From CATQHD01 sp965202675 (GTDB lineage: Bacteria; Actinomycetota; Acidimicrobiia; Spongiisociales; Spongiisociaceae), in contig OZ241842.1 of NCBI GenBank assembly GCA_965202675.1, forward strand, positions 2,666,001 to 2,730,000: a DNA stretch of 64,000 bases, written 5' to 3'. Positions 1-7,765 of this stretch are shown one piece after another. Position 1 is the stretch's first letter. Each line of letters starts with the position of its first letter. Under the pieces are notes generated by a model, which ran no database searches, was not told where the DNA came from, and was given only the letters and a program-made list of their open reading frames with translations. A program made the translations under genes and the position numbers.

Positions 1-741
1 GCCCAGTCCGTGCGCCGCGATGATCACCGGAAACCTGCCGTCGGCGATGGGCGCCCCGTAGTGCGAATCGATGATCCGCTCTCTTGCCCCGGCAATTACC
101 GCCTGCATCGCCCCCTGGTTCGAGAAGACGCCCCGCCCTTCGCCGTCGACCAGGTTGTAGAGGAAGAACATGGCTCTGGACTCGTACCGGCTGCTGAACG
201 CCGGGCTGATGCTGGAAGCGAAATCGTCGAGGGTCGCCTTGCGCGCCGAACCCGGATCGTCCACCGGATACCACATGTGGGCCGCGACGATCTGGGTTTC
301 GCCCGCGTCGTTGATCTCCTTCAGGACCGCTCGGTAGCCGTCGGAGGCGTGGACGGCGTTCCAGCCGTCGAACGGACGGTCCGGATCATGGAAATAGACC
401 TTTCTCAGACCGACCGCGTACCCGCCCCTCTCTACGTATGAGCCCGGGGGAGGTTCGCCGCCGGCGCCGGCGGGTGCGTCGTCGGGGTCTGCGCCGGCCG
501 GGGCGGCTGCCTTCGTCGTCTCGGATGCTTCCATCTCGTCTTCCGGTGCGTCGTCGGGGGCTATGCCGGCCGGGGTTGTTGCGGCCGGGGGCGGGGGCGG
601 GTCGTCGGTTCGGGCATCGCGGCATCCCCACAGCAACAGGCCCGCCAGGACAGCCGCCGCGAGGGCCGCCGCCGCCGGGTACCGCGTGCGCCGGTTTCGT
701 TTGGGCCTGTCCGATGCGGCTGTAATGAGCCCTCCGTTCAT
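1..741 (-). CDS. Lipoprotein alpha/beta-hydrolase, PAF-acetylhydrolase/dienelactone-hydrolase-like (partial, 5' part)
   Basis: The reading frame opens at an ATG (complement of 739-741) and runs off the left edge after 247 codons, so only the N-terminal half is present. Residues 1-22 are basic, residues 23-38 are hydrophobic, and Cys40 lies in a lipobox-like LLWGC (Trp at -2 is unusual), followed by a Pro/Ala/Asp/Glu-rich linker to about residue 100. The folded part begins with Y-V-x-R-G-G-Y-A-V-G-L and includes an HMWYP motif. It ends at the edge with PVIIAAHGLG, the strand and oxyanion-hole HG motif typical of COG4188 dienelactone hydrolases and bacterial PAF-acetylhydrolase-like esterases. 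The catalytic Ser/Asp/His would lie outside the window. It is divergent from the DUF1989 gene. The esterase assignment is family inference; substrate unknown. Confidence 0.6.
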   Translation of the reverse strand, partial: MNGGLITAASDRPKRNRRTRYPAAAALAAAVLAGLLLWGCRDARTDDPPPPPAATTPAGIAPDDAPEDEMEASETTKAAAPAGADPDDAPAGAGGEPPPGSYVERGGYAVGLRKVYFHDPDRPFDGWNAVHASDGYRAVLKEINDAGETQIVAAHMWYPVDDPGSARKATLDDFASSISPAFSSRYESRAMFFLYNLVDGEGRGVFSNQGAMQAVIAGARERIIDSHYGAPIADGRFPVIIAAHGLG

Positions 742-799
742 TGTTTCCTATGCAACCGCCCCGGTGTCCGGCTTATTCCTGCCGCCGGCGCCCCGGCTG

Positions 800-805
800 T
801 ATAAT
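800..805 (+). promoter_or_regulatory. Candidate -10 box for the DUF1989 gene
   Basis: A perfect TATAAT stands 36 bases before the ATG at 842 in an otherwise GC-rich 100-base intergenic region. No good -35 hexamer sits at 16-18 bases, so this is a -10-only candidate. Confidence 0.4.
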
Positions 806-841
806 CCCGGTGATCCCGCCGGGACGAGGAAGGGCCTTCCG

Positions 842-1444
842 ATGAACTCATCGATCGAAGTCGTGGTTCCCGCCCGCGAGGGGAGGGGCGTCTACGTCGA
901 CCGGGGGCAGCTGCTCGACATCGTCGACCTCGAAGGCCGTCAGGTGGGCGATCTGATCGCCTGGTTCCGCAGCGACCCGTCCGAATACATGTCCCCCACC
1001 CATACCGTTTCCTGCAACGCCTCGGTCCTGCTCGGCGTCGGATCGCAGGTGTTCTCCAACCGGCGCAATCCGGTGTTCACCATCGTGCGGGACGATGTCG
1101 GCAAACACGACATCATCGTCCCCTGCTGCGACCGCGAGCGGTACGAGCGGGACTACGGCCTGGACGACCATCCGCACTGCCTGGGCAACCTGGAACAGGC
1201 CCGCGACCTGCTGGGCGAGGACCGCGAACTTGCGGGCGAGGAGGCCTGGAATGTGTTCATGCACAACCGGGTGACCGACGAGGGGGCCGTCGTCACCGAT
1301 CCGGCCGCCCACGAGGCGGGGGCGGCCATCACCCTGCGCGCCCACGAGGACCTGGTGGCGCTGCTGTCCTCCTGCCCCCAGGATCTCACCCCCTGCAACG
1401 ATTTCAACCCCACCTCCATGCTGCTGAGGGTGCGGGGCGGGTAA
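842..1444 (+). CDS. DUF1989 domain protein (urea-carboxylase-associated / carboxyguanidine-deiminase-like)
   Basis: A 200-residue single-domain protein. The ATG at 842 is chosen because GAGGAAGG lies 8-15 bases upstream; the open frame upstream has no family similarity. Family features visible are an N-terminal small barrel (GRGVYVDRGQLLDIVDLEG), PTHTVSCN (52-59), VPCCDRERYERDYG (94-106), HPHCLGNL (110-117) and a C-terminal CPQDLTPCND. The DUF1989 family includes CgdA/CgdB, the two subunits that deiminate carboxyguanidine after guanidine carboxylase. No guanidine carboxylase, urea amidolyase or partner DUF1989 gene is in this window, so the same substrate cannot be assumed. It is followed after 32 bases by a DUF5591 gene on the same strand, suggesting one transcript with the aldolase and aminotransferase. 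Confidence 0.75.
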   Translation: MNSSIEVVVPAREGRGVYVDRGQLLDIVDLEGRQVGDLIAWFRSDPSEYMSPTHTVSCNASVLLGVGSQVFSNRRNPVFTIVRDDVGKHDIIVPCCDRERYERDYGLDDHPHCLGNLEQARDLLGEDRELAGEEAWNVFMHNRVTDEGAVVTDPAAHEAGAAITLRAHEDLVALLSSCPQDLTPCNDFNPTSMLLRVRGG

Positions 1445-1476
1445 CGCCGACGCCGGAAACCGAAGGAGGTTCGCCT

Positions 1477-2508
1477 ATGGCCGCGACCGGAGCAGACCCC
1501 AAAGAAGCGCGCCGGGCGGATTCGGCCCGCAAGATACGCCCGCCGTTCGAGCTGGACCTGTCGCTGCGCTTCTACTCGCCGCAGGAAAACCTGGAGGGCA
1601 TGGAGCATCCCGCGGTGGCGGCGTTTCAGCAGTTCATCGCGGGGGAGTGGGTGCCGCCGGCCGCCGGGGGAGACAGGCGGGCGGCGCTGCTGATCCCATG
1701 CACCAAGTACAAGCCCTATTCCACCAGCCGGGAGCACCGCGCCGTCAACGGCGCCTTGCTGGAGGCCGGTTGGAAACCGGAGGGCCGCTCGACCGCCCCC
1801 GACGCCCTCCTCGAGGTACTGGACGACGGCGAGGCCCCCGAGGTGCTGCATGACGGGCCCCTCCGGCGGGGCGGCATCAGCCTCGACCGCTTCGTCATGT
1901 CGGAGCCGCTCGGCCTGGTCCCCTACGAACACATCTGCTACTGGCGGGGCGGCCCCAGCCCGGCGGCCTCCTACGACGATCCGGGGCTGTTCGAGTCGAG
2001 GGGCACCTCGGTGTCGCCCGAACGTCCCGACTGCACCGCCGTCCGGCTGGCGAACGGGCGGTGGCGGTGGGGGCCGGGTGAGCGGCAGGCCTACGCCGAG
2101 ACCCACAACATCCTGGCGGACGTGATCCGGCGGGCGCTGGTGCGGCTGTCCCCCTTTTATGCGGCCATCGGCGCCTGGGTCTCGCCGGGCCTCACCCACC
2201 GCAGCTTCTTGGCCGACCGGGCCTTCCGCAAGGCCGACGGATTGCCCATGTCGCGGGCGGGCGTCGATGGTCCGGTCAGGCTGGTGGGGGTGCTGGACGG
2301 AGCGCCGCCGGGGCTGGTAACCATCATGCCCACCCAGGAGCAGCTCGAGGACGCCCGCCTGCGGCTGGCCGGGCGGCTCCGGTCGGAAGGGCGCCGCGCC
2401 TCGCCGGGGGCGGTGCGCGCCGTGTACGCCAGAGGGGACGGCAACGACACCCCCCTCGGACTGCCGGAGACCCTGACGCATCTGACGGGATGGCTGGACT
2501 CGATATGA
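1477..2508 (+). CDS. DUF5591 (archaeosine-synthase C-terminal-like) domain protein
   Basis: A 343-residue protein with an AAGGAGG ribosome site about 9 bases before its ATG. It carries ALLIPCTKYKPYSTS (70-84) and FVMSEPLGLVPYE (139-151). These resemble the 'PCS-x-x-KPYS' and 'PLGvVP-x-E' signatures of DUF5591, the domain that in archaeal ArcS transfers lysine to preQ0 on tRNA. There is no PUA domain or radical-SAM partner next to it, and the neighbours (DUF1989, aldolase-like, aminotransferase) suggest metabolism rather than tRNA modification. Its stop overlaps the next start by ATGA (2505-2508), so the two are probably translated in a coupled way. The domain call is by motif; the biochemical role is unknown. 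Confidence 0.6.
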   Translation: MAATGADPKEARRADSARKIRPPFELDLSLRFYSPQENLEGMEHPAVAAFQQFIAGEWVPPAAGGDRRAALLIPCTKYKPYSTSREHRAVNGALLEAGWKPEGRSTAPDALLEVLDDGEAPEVLHDGPLRRGGISLDRFVMSEPLGLVPYEHICYWRGGPSPAASYDDPGLFESRGTSVSPERPDCTAVRLANGRWRWGPGERQAYAETHNILADVIRRALVRLSPFYAAIGAWVSPGLTHRSFLADRAFRKADGLPMSRAGVDGPVRLVGVLDGAPPGLVTIMPTQEQLEDARLRLAGRLRSEGRRASPGAVRAVYARGDGNDTPLGLPETLTHLTGWLDSI

Positions 2509-3188
2509 GCTCCGCTCCTCCCGTCCGGCGGGAGGACGTGGCGGCGGCCGCCCGGATGCTGGCCGCCGCCGGCCTGGTCGAAGCCTTCGGGCACGTTTCG
2601 GCGAGGACCCGGTCGGGGTTCTACATCACCAGCACCCGGCCCATGCGCGGGGCGGGGGCGGAGGATGTGATTCTGGTGAGCGGCGGCCGCCCGGTGGAGG
2701 GGCCGGTCGACGCCCTGCCGTTGGAGGCGCCGCTGCACGCTGCTGTATACGACGCCCGCCCCGATGCGGGGGCGATCTGCCGGGGGCATCCGCCCTACGC
2801 GGTTGTATGGGGGGTCGGCGCCGAGCCCCTTCCGCTTCTGCACGGCCTGGGGGGGATGAGCGGGGCGGCGGCGCCGGTCCATCCGGACATCGAGCTGATC
2901 AAGACCCCGGAGCAGGCGGCGGCGGCGGCCCTCACCCTGGGCGGCGGCTGGTCGCTCCTGCTGAGGGCCAACGGATGCCTGACGGCGGGCGGCGACCTGC
3001 TCGAAGCGGCCGTCCGCCTGTGGTTCCTCGAAGAGCGGGCCCGCGCGGCGGTGCAGGTTCGCCGAGCCGGAATCGCCCCGGAGGAAGGCTCGGCCGCATG
3101 GAGCAGGCGGCTGGAGGATACCGACGCCGAGATGGTCAGAGCCAAGGCCTGGTTCCTCAGCGCCTACGGAAACGCCGAAACGGGCTGA
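2505..3188 (+). CDS. Class II aldolase/adducin-family protein with altered metal site
   Basis: A 227-residue protein; the ATG at 2505 overlaps the previous stop as ATGA and is preferred to an in-frame ATG at 2490. The fuculose-phosphate aldolase fold is recognisable: VEAFGHVSAR near the N-terminus, LEAPLHAAVYDARPD, ICRGHPPYAV and LLLRANGCLT. In the family the HxH and the H of 'HG' bind the divalent metal and a Glu before PLH is the catalytic base. Here the Glu and one His remain, but the first His reads Arg (C-R-G-H-P) and the third reads Asn (A-N-G). Some decarboxylase-like branches of the family may tolerate such changes. It sits in an apparent operon before the aminotransferase. Substrate unknown. 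Confidence 0.75.
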   Translation: MSSAPPVRREDVAAAARMLAAAGLVEAFGHVSARTRSGFYITSTRPMRGAGAEDVILVSGGRPVEGPVDALPLEAPLHAAVYDARPDAGAICRGHPPYAVVWGVGAEPLPLLHGLGGMSGAAAPVHPDIELIKTPEQAAAAALTLGGGWSLLLRANGCLTAGGDLLEAAVRLWFLEERARAAVQVRRAGIAPEEGSAAWSRRLEDTDAEMVRAKAWFLSAYGNAETG

Positions 3189-3209
3189 CATCGGGATGAG
3201 GGGCTGACA

Positions 3210-4475
3210 GTGGCCGGGCAGCTCGACAACCGGCCGGCGATGACCGAAGGGGAGGCGGACCGTTGCCGGGCCGATTTCGTCGAGCACCTGTGCCAGACCG
3301 TTCCGGGCGTCAAGGAAACGGTGATAGTCGACGCCGCCGGATGCCGCCTCAAGACCGCCGAGGGCCGCATCCTGTTGGACATGATCTCGGGGATCGCGGT
3401 CTCCAACGTAGGGCACTGCCATCCAGCGGTGGTGGAGGCCGTCCGGCGGCAGGCGGGCCGTTTCGCCCATGTGGACGTGTACGGGCGGTTCACCCTGCCG
3501 CCGCAGGTCGAGATCGCCCGGCGGCTGGCGTCGGTCACCCCCGGCGGCCTGGATGTCGCCTTTCTGACCAGCACCGGGACCGAAGCCACCGAAGGGGCCC
3601 TGAAGCTGGCCCGCAAGTACACCGGCCGCCCGGGCTTCGTGGCCTTCGAGCGGTCGTTCCACGGCCGCACCTTCGGGGCGCTCTCCGTCACCTGGAAACA
3701 GGAGTGGCGCAAACCCTTCGAGCCGCTGCTCGAACCGGTGCGCTTCGCCCCCTTCGACGACCTGGACGCGGCGGCGGAAGCGGTCGGCGGGGACACGGCC
3801 GCCGTGATCGTCGAGCCGGTCCAGGGGGAGGGAGGGGTGCGGATCCCGTCGGACGGTTTCCTGCCCGGCCTGCGCGAGCTATGCACCGAGCGGGGCGCGT
3901 TGCTCATCTGCGACGAGGTGCAGGGCGGGATGGGCCGCGCCGGCCGGTGGTTCGCCTGCCAGAACTGGGGGGTTACGCCGGATGTGATTACCGTCGCCAA
4001 GGCCTTCGGCGGCGGCCTTCCGCTCGGCGCCTTCATCTCCACCGAGGAGATCTTCGCCACCTTCCTCGACCCGCCCCTGTCCCACCTGACCACCTTCGGC
4101 GGCAACCCCGTCTCGTGCGCGGCCGCAGTCGCCGCCTTCGATGTGATCCGAGAGGGAGGGCTGATAGAACGCTCCCGCGATCTGGGCGAATACCTGCGGT
4201 CCGGCCTCCGCGAGGCCATGCGCCTTCGCCCGGAGGCGATTACCGATGTCCGGGGCCTCGGCCTGTGGTGCGCCTTCGACGTAGCACCCCCGGAGTCAGC
4301 CCAACCCCTCGTCGAGGAGATGGAACACAGAGGCGTAGTAGTCGGTTCCATGCTCAACTCAACCGGAACCATCCGGGTAGCCCCCCCGCTGGTAGTCGAC
4401 CGCCCCGATATAGACCTCTTCCTGGACGTATTGTCGGCGTCTATAACTGCGATAAAGCACCAGAGCTATATTTGA
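3210..4475 (+). CDS. Class III PLP-dependent aminotransferase (acetylornithine/4-aminobutyrate type)
   Basis: A 421-residue protein starting at GTG 3210, with GATGAGGGG just upstream; an ATG 30 bases further in is the alternative. Fold type I class III signatures are complete: STGTEATE (121-128) for PLP phosphate binding, SFHGRTFGALS (149-159), EPVQGEGGV, the cofactor Asp in CDEVQGGMGR (234-243) and the Schiff-base lysine in TVAKAFGGG (Lys264). Such enzymes move an omega-amino group to 2-oxoglutarate or pyruvate in the cytosol. It ends the plus-strand group that starts with the DUF1989 gene, so it probably acts on an amine or amino acid made by that pathway. The exact substrate cannot be read from sequence. 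Confidence 0.88.
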   Translation: MAGQLDNRPAMTEGEADRCRADFVEHLCQTVPGVKETVIVDAAGCRLKTAEGRILLDMISGIAVSNVGHCHPAVVEAVRRQAGRFAHVDVYGRFTLPPQVEIARRLASVTPGGLDVAFLTSTGTEATEGALKLARKYTGRPGFVAFERSFHGRTFGALSVTWKQEWRKPFEPLLEPVRFAPFDDLDAAAEAVGGDTAAVIVEPVQGEGGVRIPSDGFLPGLRELCTERGALLICDEVQGGMGRAGRWFACQNWGVTPDVITVAKAFGGGLPLGAFISTEEIFATFLDPPLSHLTTFGGNPVSCAAAVAAFDVIREGGLIERSRDLGEYLRSGLREAMRLRPEAITDVRGLGLWCAFDVAPPESAQPLVEEMEHRGVVVGSMLNSTGTIRVAPPLVVDRPDIDLFLDVLSASITAIKHQSYI

Positions 4476-4494
4476 GGCGATGAGGGGAGGGGCG

Positions 4495-7400
4495 ATGACG
4501 GGGGCCCGGTACATCCTGGACAACCAAGACGGCACTGTGGCCGACTTCCTGCGCCGCCGCTTGGCCGAGGCGCGCACCTTTGATCTGGTTTCGGCCTACT
4601 TCAGCATCTACGGCTACGAGCTGTTGGCCGACCGGCTGGACGGTCTCGACCGGGTGCGGTTCCTCTTCGGCGACCCATCCTCGGTGGACGACCTCGACCC
4701 CGTTGAGCAGCCGACCAAGCGTTTTGTCATCGCCGAGAACGGTCTGGTGCCCGGGCACACCCTGTATCAGAAGTTCCTGGCCCGGCGGTGCGCGGAGTGG
4801 GCTGCGGCCGGCCGGGTGTCCATTCGTTCCATCAGCCGGGCCAACTTCTTGCACGGCAAGCTGTACCTGACCGAATCGGCGGGGGCGGCGCGGGCGGGGG
4901 TGGTCGGCAGCTCCAATTTCACCCGGCGGGGGCTGGGCAGCGGTGAGCGGTCCAACCTGGAGATCAACCTGGCCGTCACCGATCCGGATGCGCTGGACGA
5001 ACTGCGGGGATGGTTCGACCGGCTCTGGGGCGACGAGGAACGCACCCACGATGTCAAGCAGCAGGTGCTGGATGCGCTCAACCGCCTCGGCTCGGACTAC
5101 GCCCCCGAATCCGTCTACTACAAGACCCTCTACGAGTTGTTCAAGCGCGAACTCGAGGAATGGGAAGAAGGGGACGGCGCCCGGGCCTACACCGGCCTCT
5201 ACGACAGCCAGATCTGGAATGCTCTCTACGAATTCCAGAAGGACGGCGCCAAGAGCATCATCTACCGATTGGGGAACTACGACGGATGCATCCTGGCCGA
5301 CAGCGTGGGCCTCGGCAAGACCTACACCGCTTTGGCGGTCATCAAGTATTTCGAATCCCGCAACCAGCGGGTTCTGGTGCTGTGCCCCCGGAAGTTGGCC
5401 TCGAACTGGTCTCTGTACCAGGTGCACAAGGGCCACGTACAGAATCCTTTCCCGGACGACCGGTTCGGCTACACGCTGCTGGCCCATACCGACCTTTCCC
5501 GGGACAAGGGAAAGTCGGACGGAATCGACCTGGCCGCGTTCAACTGGGGAAACTACGACCTGGTGGTGATCGACGAGTCGCACAACTTTCGCAACAGCGA
5601 CGGCAAGCGCTATCAGCGGTTGTTGGAAGACATCATCGCCGCGGGTGTCAAGACCAAGGTGCTGATGCTGTCGGCCACTCCGGTCAACGTCTCGCTCACC
5701 GACCTGCGCAACCAGATCTATCTGATGACCGAGAAGCAGGACGACTCCCTGCGGGAGCTCCTGGGGGTGGACAGCATCTACAGTCTGATGGCCGTTGCCC
5801 AGAGGGAGTTCAAGCAATGGGAAGTGGCCAACAAGTTCTCAGCCGGCCCGCGCGACAAGACCAAACTGCTGGAAAAGCTGGGCTCGGACTTCTTCCGGTT
5901 GCTGGGCGCCCTCTCGATCGCCCGCTCCCGCAACCAGATCGAATTGTTCTACGCAATGGAAATGGACCGGGTGGGCCGGTTCCCCGACAAGGAAAGGCCG
6001 GACAACCGATACCCTCACACCGATCTGCAGGGAGAGCTGTCATACCATGATCTGGTCAAGCGGATCGAGAAGTTTTCCCTGGCCGTCTACCGCCCCTCCG
6101 ACTACCTGATCAACGAAGAGCGCAAGCGGGAGCTGGAGAAGGAGAAGGAGGCGCGCAACTTCAACCAGCAGGACCGCGAGAAGTTTCTGATCGGGATGAT
6201 GCGCACCAACTTCCTGAAGCGGCTGGAGAGCTCCGCCCATTCACTGACCCTCACCCTGGAACGCACCATCGGCAAGATCAAGGGTCTGTTGGTCAAGATC
6301 GAGCGCTATCACGGAGGCGGCTTGCTCTCCGACGATCATCTGACGGATGTGTTGCCCGATGCCGACGAGGACGACGAGGACCTGTACGTCAATCAGGCCA
6401 AGCGGCCCTACCGCCTCAGCGAGCTGGACCTGCCCCGTTGGCAGGCCGACTTGCGCAAGGACGCCGAGGCCCTGGCCGCGGCAAAAGAGAAGGTGGCGGC
6501 CATCACACCGGAGCGGGACGGCAAGCTGGCCGAAATCAAGCAGGCCCTCCGGGAAAGGGCGCAGAGCCCGACCATCGACCGAGACGGCAGGGCCGGCCGC
6601 AAGATGCTGGTGTTTACCACCTTCAAGGACACTGCCCTGTATCTGCATCGGGAGTTGGAAGGGTTGGCGTCGGAGTTGGGTTTGAACATCGCCCTCGTCA
6701 CCGGCGACGAGACCCGCGCCTCGATAGGCGGCAACGACTACAACGCCATACTCACCAACTTTGCTCCGATTGCCCGCAACCGCCCTTCGGGGACAGGAGG
6801 GGAAGGGGAAGTGGACCTGCTGATCGCCACCGACTGCATATCGGAGGGCCAGAACCTGCAGGACTGTGACATGGTGGTGAACTACGACATCCACTGGAAT
6901 CCGGTCCGCATCATCCAGCGGTTCGGACGCATCGACCGTATCGGCAGCCGCTACGCCACGATTCGGATGCTGAACTTCTGGCCGACCGAGGACATGGACT
7001 TGTATCTGAATCTGGAAAATCGGGTGTACGCCCGGATGGCCTTGGCGGACGCCACCGCCGGCGGCGACGAGGATCCTCTGGACGAAGGGGAGATCGAAGA
7101 GGGCGTTCAGATGGAACTTAACTTCCGCTACGGCCAGCTGTTGAAGGTCAAGGACGAGGCTCTGAACATGGACGACCTTGACGACAGTCCGGCGATCAGC
7201 GATTTCACCTTTGACTACTTCTTCGCCCAACTGCTGCGATACCTGGATGAGAACCGGGAGGTGCTGGAGGCGATGCCGCCCGGTGTGTACGCGGTGGCGG
7301 AGGCCCGCGGCGAGAGCGTGCGGCCTGGGGTGATCTTCCTTCTGCGGCTGCGCAGCGCCGTCGCCGACCTGCGGCAACAGACCGCCAGCCCGGTACATCC

Positions 7401-7761
7401 CTTCTACACGGTTTACATCCAGGACGACCGCACCATCCGGTTCGGCTGCGGCAACACCCACCAGGTGCTCAGGGTGTTCGAGGAAGCCGCCGTCGGCCGG
7501 GATCGGGTGCTGACCGACCTGTGCGACCAGTTCGACCGCCGCACCCAGCACGGACAGGTCATGGACCTCTACGACCGGCTGCTGAGGGACACCATCGCCC
7601 ACATCCGGCAGGCCCACGCCGGCAAGCAGACCGCCGGTCTGAGGAGCGGCGGCCGCGGCTTCATCCTGCCCGCAACGTCCGAGGCCCCGTCCTCCGCCAG
7701 CGGCTTCGAGCTGGTAACATGGCTGGTGATCGGCCCCCCAGACGAGAACAGTACAGCGTAG
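4495..7761 (+). CDS. PLD-like nuclease/SNF2-type helicase fusion (defence-associated)
   Basis: About 1088 residues from the ATG at 4495, which has GAGGGGAGG upstream; an in-frame ATG at 4480 adds five residues. The N-terminal ~200 residues form a phospholipase D-like domain with FLHGKLYL (HxK, about residue 119) and GVVGSSNFTRRGL. A superfamily 2 helicase follows: LADSVGLGKTYTAL (Walker A, about 271), VVIDESHNFRN (DESH box, about 359), MLSATPVN, then the C-terminal lobe with TDCISEGQNLQ (about 777) and IIQRFGRIDRIGS (about 806). PLD-helicase proteins paired with large adenine methyltransferases occur in restriction-like defence loci. The methyltransferase starts 5 bases after this stop. Base composition matches the GC-rich chromosome, unlike its partner. 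Confidence 0.85.
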   Translation: MTGARYILDNQDGTVADFLRRRLAEARTFDLVSAYFSIYGYELLADRLDGLDRVRFLFGDPSSVDDLDPVEQPTKRFVIAENGLVPGHTLYQKFLARRCAEWAAAGRVSIRSISRANFLHGKLYLTESAGAARAGVVGSSNFTRRGLGSGERSNLEINLAVTDPDALDELRGWFDRLWGDEERTHDVKQQVLDALNRLGSDYAPESVYYKTLYELFKRELEEWEEGDGARAYTGLYDSQIWNALYEFQKDGAKSIIYRLGNYDGCILADSVGLGKTYTALAVIKYFESRNQRVLVLCPRKLASNWSLYQVHKGHVQNPFPDDRFGYTLLAHTDLSRDKGKSDGIDLAAFNWGNYDLVVIDESHNFRNSDGKRYQRLLEDIIAAGVKTKVLMLSATPVNVSLTDLRNQIYLMTEKQDDSLRELLGVDSIYSLMAVAQREFKQWEVANKFSAGPRDKTKLLEKLGSDFFRLLGALSIARSRNQIELFYAMEMDRVGRFPDKERPDNRYPHTDLQGELSYHDLVKRIEKFSLAVYRPSDYLINEERKRELEKEKEARNFNQQDREKFLIGMMRTNFLKRLESSAHSLTLTLERTIGKIKGLLVKIERYHGGGLLSDDHLTDVLPDADEDDEDLYVNQAKRPYRLSELDLPRWQADLRKDAEALAAAKEKVAAITPERDGKLAEIKQALRERAQSPTIDRDGRAGRKMLVFTTFKDTALYLHRELEGLASELGLNIALVTGDETRASIGGNDYNAILTNFAPIARNRPSGTGGEGEVDLLIATDCISEGQNLQDCDMVVNYDIHWNPVRIIQRFGRIDRIGSRYATIRMLNFWPTEDMDLYLNLENRVYARMALADATAGGDEDPLDEGEIEEGVQMELNFRYGQLLKVKDEALNMDDLDDSPAISDFTFDYFFAQLLRYLDENREVLEAMPPGVYAVAEARGESVRPGVIFLLRLRSAVADLRQQTASPVHPFYTVYIQDDRTIRFGCGNTHQVLRVFEEAAVGRDRVLTDLCDQFDRRTQHGQVMDLYDRLLRDTIAHIRQAHAGKQTAGLRSGGRGFILPATSEAPSSASGFELVTWLVIGPPDENSTA

Positions 7762-7765
7762 AGCC

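Noticed and set aside
842..1444. Guanidine degradation (carboxyguanidine deiminase) as firm function of the DUF1989 protein
   Set aside because: The second DUF1989 subunit, guanidine carboxylase and allophanate hydrolase are all missing nearby, so only the domain call is kept.
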